Translations under genes and position numbers: made by a program
Source: Paramarasmius palmivorus
Lineage: Eukaryota; Basidiomycota; Agaricomycetes; Agaricales; Marasmiaceae
Assembly: GCA_037176845.1 (NCBI GenBank)
Contig: JAYKXP010000176.1
Span: 1-64,000 of the forward strand
Direction of reading: 5' to 3'
DNA length: 64,000 nt
Notes under the pieces: generated by a model
The model's input: only the letters and a program-made list of their open reading frames with translations
Database searches by the model: none
What the model was told of the DNA's origin: nothing
Part shown: positions 58,503 to 64,000 of the stretch, one piece after another
Layout of the letters: the number at the start of each line of letters is the position of its first letter
How positions within the stretch are numbered: position 1 is the stretch's first letter

Positions 58503-58526
58503 GTAAATCTCGTGCTCATTTTCCCG
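58503..58526 (-). repeat. Right inverted end of the 30-kb element
   Basis: Its reverse complement starts CGGGAAAATGAGCACGAG, matching the left end at 28561 for nine bases and then imperfectly. It is followed outside by AT, as at the left. Confidence 0.65.
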
Positions 58527-60560
58527 ATGTCCGTAACATCGACCTCTTTGAATCGTTCCGACTTCCTAACGATTTCCATCTCTGGGAACCCCATGCTCCG
58601 TGCCCAATCAGAGGTTTTAGGATCAAATCCACGCGCGATTTGGAATTCTTCGAGAGCTGTGTAGTCGTCTTTGCGCCATGTACAGTAGCCAAGGCATGCG
58701 TCGGACATCCAGATCAGCGGCAGATCCCACCAAAAACACTCCTCTTCCGACACTTTGCGTTCTCCAGTTACATCGAGAGACCAAGAATATGAATTGTTAG
58801 ACCATGCCAGGCTTTCTATCGCTTTGATGGAGGGTGGTTCAATGAACAGATATACGTGTGATGGTTTGGGGTGAGCCTCCGGCGCTGGTTCGACATCCTC
58901 TGTGCGTGTCTCCCGGAAATAATATCTATCCTTGGATATCCCGTGCTCGCGAATCACATACATGGTCCGGGGTTCGATCCAAACACTTCGTACTCTTTCA
59001 AACGTATCCTTTCAATTGGCCCGGGGTTTGATCCCAACACCCCGTATTCTTTCAAACGTATCCTTGGATATCCTCTGTTTGCGTCTTCCAGACCTGGTCC
59101 GGGGTTCGATCCGAACATCATAAATTGGTTCAAACGTAGCTGCTCTTGTCTTATGAGCTTGTCAACCAGAGACCTACAATGACAGGAATACGTACAGTAT
59201 CTCTCTTCCTCTGGATCTGTAACATTGAGCTCATTGAAGATTTTAGGGGATTGTGACAGCCATATCTTGTGTGATGATGAAGGTGTGACAGTGTAATTGA
59301 TGAAATCACCCCCTGTTTGTTTGTATCGTGATTCCAGTGCGCGGAGATTCAGCTCTAAGCTGCAAATGGATGAGCCAGTTAGGCGAACCTCAATGGCGAC
59401 GTACCGAATACGTCCGTCATCAGTTTTGGTCATTGTTGACACTATTGACCGAAATCCTCCTTCGAATCCGACGGAATATTGTGGCAATTGCGGCCACCTG
59501 GCAACTGCCTCCATTGTTGAACTAGAGTAAACAGTGCCGACCTGAATATGCGACCAGTAGTGAACAAGACTTGGGAATTGGTTGTATTGACGTCGTGCTT
59601 CGGCCATTGATAGCAAGTGAGAATCCGCTCTTGACCCGATTCTTCGGAGAGATTGCAAGGTAATGTCGGGTTCCAGCATCTGGACATGCGTTATCCCCTC
59701 CGGAACACCGTCACTCCATAAAGGTACGAGATGGTAGAACTTCACTACACCCGAGATACGCGAACCTCGGGTGAGCTTCCCTTGCATATCAACCCATATC
59801 TTCTGACCATGCCATCCTTCTTGGTGCTGAGGCAGCACAGTTTTGGTCAGTATACTACAGCTCTAAATTCAAACAGTTACTTACCAGGAGTTTCCGAAAG
59901 GAGACTACTTTCCAGAATGGGTCTGTGCGATCATCACACTCCCAAGGCACCAATTCTGGCCAAACCAGTCAGCATAGACCAACAAGAGAGAAAAAGAACC
60001 TTACCACCGTGGTATATCAACATCGGGAACTGCGATTGATTAATAGCAAAAAGCTGCAACGTGCTCGGCAATCTAGGAAGCTGATCAGCCCCCCCACTAT
60101 ATCCTTCACAAACGCTTACTGCATACCTGTCTACTGAAAATTCCCCAAAATCCTTCTCCCAGAGATGATGTGCATCTCCAACTTCGCCTTTGTATAGAAT
60201 TTCAGTGAACCTGACTTCGCTGCCCACAAGCTGCACAGTGTATACATTTCGCCGAGCTTTGTGGCAAGCCCGGATCCCAGTACTTGTAAATTCCCAGTCA
60301 TGATTATAAAACGAACCTAACTCTTTCACCATGATAACATCGCCAAGAAGCACTTCACGAAACTGTATATACATGCATTCAGCCTCGAGTGAATATTTTG
60401 CATCACTCACCTGATCGTACATAGTACGTCTCGCCACAGTGCCCTCGGTACTATGTCCAATGATAACATTGCCATGGATCGTTCCGTGGTTGTTGACCTG
60501 ATGCCCGCCGATGGTATTGCTAATTGTACCAGCGACGAAATTTTGGCAGTCTTGAAGCAT
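58527..60560 (-). pseudogene. Paralogous array protein, copy C, 5' part (cut by the 30-kb element)
   Basis: Exons 60411-60560, 60127-60362, 60005-60072, 59885-59955 and 59196-59826 match the family lengths and splice sites. They encode GGHQVNNHGTIHG, YTVQLVGSEVRFTE, LQLFAINQSQFPMLIYHG, HQEGWHGQKIWVDMQGKL, GTVYSSSTMEAVAR and WLSQSPKIFNELNVT. The last exon (VYLFIEPP, RGFDPKTSDWARSMGFPE) runs into the transposon end at 58526, which supplies an artificial tail of about eleven codons to a TAA. Its start is unclear. Upstream of it a ~50-bp unit (ATACGTTTGAAAGAATACGG) is repeated about three times and brings an in-frame TGA. The true end is at 28423-28560. It is a broken gene, possibly still transcribed. 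Confidence 0.65.
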
Positions 60561-61169
60561 ATCTTGAATGTTTGGGTGACGCGTAGGGGAGTCGTGATGG
60601 GGGTAACAGTGAATAGAAGCGCAGGAATGGAAGAAAATATATGATATGAGCTTTGTGCGATATGTACGATTCGCGGTCCCTCGGAGGGGCATGCGGCGAT
60701 TGTGATAGGAGTGAAACAGGAAAACGCTACAATCCAACCGAAATACTTGGTGAATATTTGAATGCATACTCTAAGGTTTCTCTGTAGGATTGTAGATTTT
60801 AGTAATTCTCATGTACGGTTTCATCTCTGGACCCTGTTACATTTCGCGGAGACGAAATCAAAATCATTCAATGACATCTTGATCTTCAACTGGTCGCTCC
60901 CGGAGAGAGAACATATATCGTTTTATCCCTGCAGCATTTCACAGCAATTTTGATTGGACAAATTACACAAGAGGGAACAGAGATCACATCTGTTGATGTA
61001 CTCTAGTGAGGTGATGTCGGGGCTAGAGAAGCGGTGATGTGGTCTCGTTTGCCATTGTACGCTGCCGTTATTCAATATGTGGATTCGAATTAGCGCACTA
61101 GGACAGGAAAATGTAGCACTTTGTCCCGAAATCAACCAGAAATACACACTAAATGGATGAGTTAGCTAG
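60561..61169. other. 5' flank of gene C
   Basis: Noncoding spacer to unit D. Only weak similarity to the other 5' flanks. No gene recognised. Confidence 0.4.
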
Positions 61170-61238
61170 TGCATTAAAGGGGAATCAAATCCCCGGCTTG
61201 GACAAACTGATGGCAATGACTCAGGTTACCCCATTGCT
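61170..61238 (-). pseudogene. tRNA-Gly relic (unit D)
   Basis: The 3' half is good (T-arm CGGGG-ATTTGAT-TCCCC, TTAATGC), and TTGCCAT is still present in the anticodon region. The 5' acceptor strand and D-arm are broken. It occupies the same place below gene D as the intact tRNA-Gly below gene A. Confidence 0.6.
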
Positions 61239-61566
61239 GTGGTAGCTGGAGATACGGGTTATGATGTGACGTCTCGTTGATTCATTCCAAGTGTTTGTTC
61301 GTGCACATGCAAGGGCGACCAGGAGGTGTTATAGTTATCGATGTCAAGCCGTACCCGGATCAAATAACGAAATTTTTGAATGTTGCGTCGTTGAGATGCT
61401 TAAAATCCTTTTGAACAACAGCTCGAAGTTGATAAGAGATTATACAGAACAGACATCGATGCTCCAAATTCCGGGATACTCGATGGGCGAGAACTCTAAG
61501 ACGCATATATATACATGGTAACATCGGAATAGATAAAATAGAAATGGTGGTACTTGAGTAGCAGAG
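61239..61566. other. 3' flank of gene D
   Basis: Shares GTTGAGATGCTTAAA, CTCGATGGGCGAGAA and CGGAATAGATAAAATAG words with the 3' flanks of A, B and C. Confidence 0.5.
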
Positions 61567-63418
61567 CTATTCCCTCCAGGATCCAGGCATGTTCAGCGTA
61601 TCATCGACAACCTCTTCGAATCGATTCGGTCTCCTTGTACCGACGACTTGCATCTCCGGGTATCCCATACTTTGTGCCCAGTCAGAGGTCTTCGGGTCGA
61701 ATCCACGTGCGATTTGCCATTCTTCGATGGCCTTGTAGACTTCCTCTTGCCAATAATGGCGTACCGAGTTGGGCCGCATTACAGTGACCTCCGGAAGATA
61801 TAACCGAGCACACTCCTCTTCTGACATTTTTGGTTCTCCAGTTTCATTGAGGGACCAGAAATGTGGTTTAGTACGCCATGACTTGTCTTCTGTCAATGAC
61901 ATGGAAGGTGGCTCGATGAATAGGTAAACGTGACCTTCATATAGTGGGTTACCAAGTTCGGAAGCAACGCTACGAGACTTGATTTCAATGAAATAGCAAC
62001 GCTCAAACAACCCTATTTGACCATGAGATTTGCGATATTCACTAGGAAGTTGCAAGATGAACACGTACAATAGCACTCTTTGTCAGTATCGATGATATTG
62101 AGCTCATTAAAGATCTTCGAAGATTGTGACAACCATATCTTGTCAAATGAATGTTCAAGCTTGAGTCGGAATTTTATAGCTGCTATTGATTTGTTGTGAA
62201 AATCTATGCTTGTCAAATTGTCGCGGAGATCCAGTTTAAGACTGCAACCTAGGTGAGATGAGTAGGCGATAATTAGCTCTACTGGTACGTACCGCGTACG
62301 GCCCCCATCTACTACGATCATTGTTGCTATCATTGGATGCCACCGTCCACAGTAAAATGTTGGATAAAAAAGGGGAAATTGTGAACATGTTGCCTCTGCC
62401 TCCATTGCACTCCTGCAGTAGACAATGGATATCCAACTTCCGGGTGTAGAATATGTACCCCCTCGCTGACGCTCTGCTGCGGTCCAGAGCACGGAATGAT
62501 CTGCCCTTGACCCGACCTTTCGAAAAAATTCGAAGGAGCTGTCGGGCTTCAGCATGGACACGTTCTTTATCAGCTCTGGGATGTTTGGAATCCGCTCCCG
62601 AAGTAGTCCAAATTGATAAGGAAGTCCATACAATTTGCCTCTCATGTCTACCCATAGTGGCCGATACTTTGATTCGCCTTTCTCCTGAGCCTGCAGAACT
62701 ATGAGTTTTATGGTGCGCATCGAATTTTGAACTCACTTTCAGCTGGCAGAGATAGACCTCGCGCCAAAATGGTCCCTCTAACAAATCTTCATTGAAAGGG
62801 ACCATCTCTAGGCCCGAACAAACGATTTAGGGCAGAGATCAACGAGAGAAAATCATACTAACCACCATGGAATATTAGCATTGGGACATTTGATCGATTG
62901 ATTGCGAAGAGCTGGAACGTGTTTGGGGATCTAGTGATTTAATCGCACCTTGAGACAGTCCCCGATGGATCGCGAATACATACCTAGTATGTGACATTTC
63001 ATGAAAATCCTGCTCCCACATATCATTCGCGTCTTCGCCTTCATATGATATTGCGGTCAATTGGGCTCCCCTGTCCACCAACTCCACAGTGTATATGGTT
63101 CGTCGAGCTTTGCGGCGAGCGAGGATTCCTGTGCTTGTAAATTCCCAATCATATGCATCAATGTCTTCGGAGCGCAACTCTTTCAACATGATGACATCGC
63201 CGAGAATAACTTCACGAAACTATATCATCTATTCGGCCTTGGATGGGTTAACATTGTGAATGACTGACCTGGTCGTACATAGTGCGCTTGGCTACGGCGC
63301 CCTCGTTATTACGCCCAATGATAAGGTCTCCGTGAATAATACCGTGGCTATTGACCTGATGTCCGCCGACATTATTGGTGATGGTGTCAACGACAAAGTC
63401 ACAGCACTCCTGGAGCAT
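61567..63418 (-). CDS. Paralogous array protein, copy D (530 aa)
   Basis: Six exons in phase: 63269-63418, 62984-63219, 62863-62930, 62737-62807, 62069-62690 and 61567-62012, all GT-AG. The N-terminus reads CDFVVDTITNNV and GGHQVNSHGIIHGD. Then come YTVELVDRGAQLTAISYEGE, WEQDFHEMSHTR, LWVDMRGKLYG, VYCRSAMEAEATC, IWLSQSSKIFNELNIID, VYLFIEPPS, WSLNETGEPKMSEEEC and RGFDPKTSDWAQSMGYPE. It is the most diverged of the four, especially in exon 5, yet has no lesion, so it is probably functional. The role is unknown. The Asn/Gly-rich N-terminal motif is shared by the whole array. Confidence 0.75.
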
Positions 63419-64000
63419 GTATTTTCGGATTGACGTCTAGAGGAAGCGGCGATGAGTATCAGGAAAGCTAAGCCAAAGAGAGGACAAAATATATCCTTGA
63501 ACGCTACAGCATCTCACAGCAATACCGTAAAGGGACAAATCGAGCGAGGGTGAACAGCAAAAACATGGGCGTCGATCAGAACGTCGTATGAAGAGTCCAG
63601 AGTGCAGCGGAAACAAAGGGAAATAGAACGGACGTGAATGTGTCACGGTGCTCTTTGTCCCCCGAAATTCCTGTCCCGGAGTGAGAATTAGTTGCTGATC
63701 GCGTTGAAATGATCATCACTCACAGCATTGTTATCAGCTTCAGCTGACCACTCTGTAGGTACAAAATTGCGCGCCCACATGCATGTGCTTGCCGCATGCC
63801 AAACTAAAAACCAGAAACGTATTTACAGCGCTTGATTCTATGTGATAAACCAGAATAAGAAAGGATATTCCCGTATTCGCTCTGAAGCCCAGACCTCGAA
63901 GTAGAGTTTCTCCCAGAGTCCTGGATCGACATGAATTTTCCCGCGATGTCACATCCTAATCTGTCGCCGTAGCTATTTGAACGGACTTGGGTATATAGAA
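63419..64000. other. 5' flank of gene D with a tRNA-Ser-like fragment at the window end
   Basis: Noncoding. 63750-63920 resembles the 5' flanks of A and B (for example GAAACGTATTT-like and CTCTGAAGCCCAGAC). The last bases (about 63965-63985) contain CTAATCTGTCGCCGTA, the complement of the D-arm/anticodon part of the tRNA-Ser at 3672-3764. The window ends before more can be seen. Confidence 0.4.

Larger units (their letters stand above)
28561..58526. mobile_element. 30-kb transposon with KDZ and Plavaka transposases and TET/JBP cargo
   Basis: The left end CGGGAAAATAGACACAGG and right end (as reverse complement) CGGGAAAATGAGCACGAG are inverted copies: nine identical bases, then an imperfect match to GATTTAC (about 20 of 24). 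Both ends are flanked by AT in direct orientation. The two flanks are parts of one gene, array copy C, and removal of the element plus one AT leaves that gene in frame. The inner ends both carry AT-rich CATTTA-type subterminal repeats. Eleven genes lie inside, including a Plavaka transposase 345 bp from the right end. Whether the KDZ part is cargo, an older nested element or a working partner cannot be decided here. Confidence 0.7.

Overview
The window is nuclear DNA of a mushroom-forming basidiomycete (Agaricomycetes). The reasons are short GT-AG introns of about 50 nt with CTRAY branch points, nuclear tRNA genes with small introns, an agaricomycete-type seven-helix membrane protein, a GH76 enzyme relic, and several transposon families known mainly from this class (KDZ and Plavaka transposases, TET/JBP dioxygenases, CxC2 cysteine clusters, DUF6698). 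No species is inferred. All exon structures were built by hand from reading frame, splice signals and codon phase; no search was run.

Layout. 1-9 kb: gene-poor DNA with an annexin relic (minus strand), a tRNA-Ser(AGA), an intact ten-exon seven-helix membrane protein, and a decayed GH76 gene. 9.09-16.81 kb: a 7.7-kb DNA transposon bounded by 37-bp inverted repeats (36/37 identical). Its single nine-exon gene encodes a 1772-residue fusion of SR-rich region, GCM-type zinc domain, DDE transposase, ubiquitin-hydrolase-like cysteine peptidase, PHD finger and a chromatin-reader-like domain. Its left end lies in the last codons of the GH76 relic.

16.8-28.6 and 58.5-64 kb: a tandem array of a four-member paralogous family (copies A-D, all minus strand), each followed by a tRNA-Gly(GCC) gene or relic and flanked by repeated noncoding DNA. 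Copies A and D have complete open gene models, B uses unusual splice sites, and C is split in two.

28.56-58.53 kb: copy C is interrupted by an apparent 30-kb transposon with inverted ends (CGGGAAAAT...) and an AT target duplication; in-silico removal keeps copy C in frame. Inside are eleven genes: DUF6698-like, KDZ transposase with CxC2, TET/JBP-like 2OG-Fe(II) dioxygenase, two RNase H1 N-terminal-domain proteins, a basic coiled protein, a large uncharacterised protein with a truncated tandem duplicate, a small acidic/basic protein, an SPT5-like elongation-factor paralogue, and a Plavaka transposase close to the right end. The SPT5-like gene is itself cut by a 3.3-kb foldback element whose removal restores its first exon exactly.

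Working idea: two self-contained mobile systems sit in an old tandem array. The 30-kb one combines two transposase types with a DNA-base-oxidising enzyme and a transcription-elongation paralogue; the 7.7-kb one fuses transposase, peptidase and chromatin readers in a single chain. Both look like elements that carry tools for acting on host chromatin.
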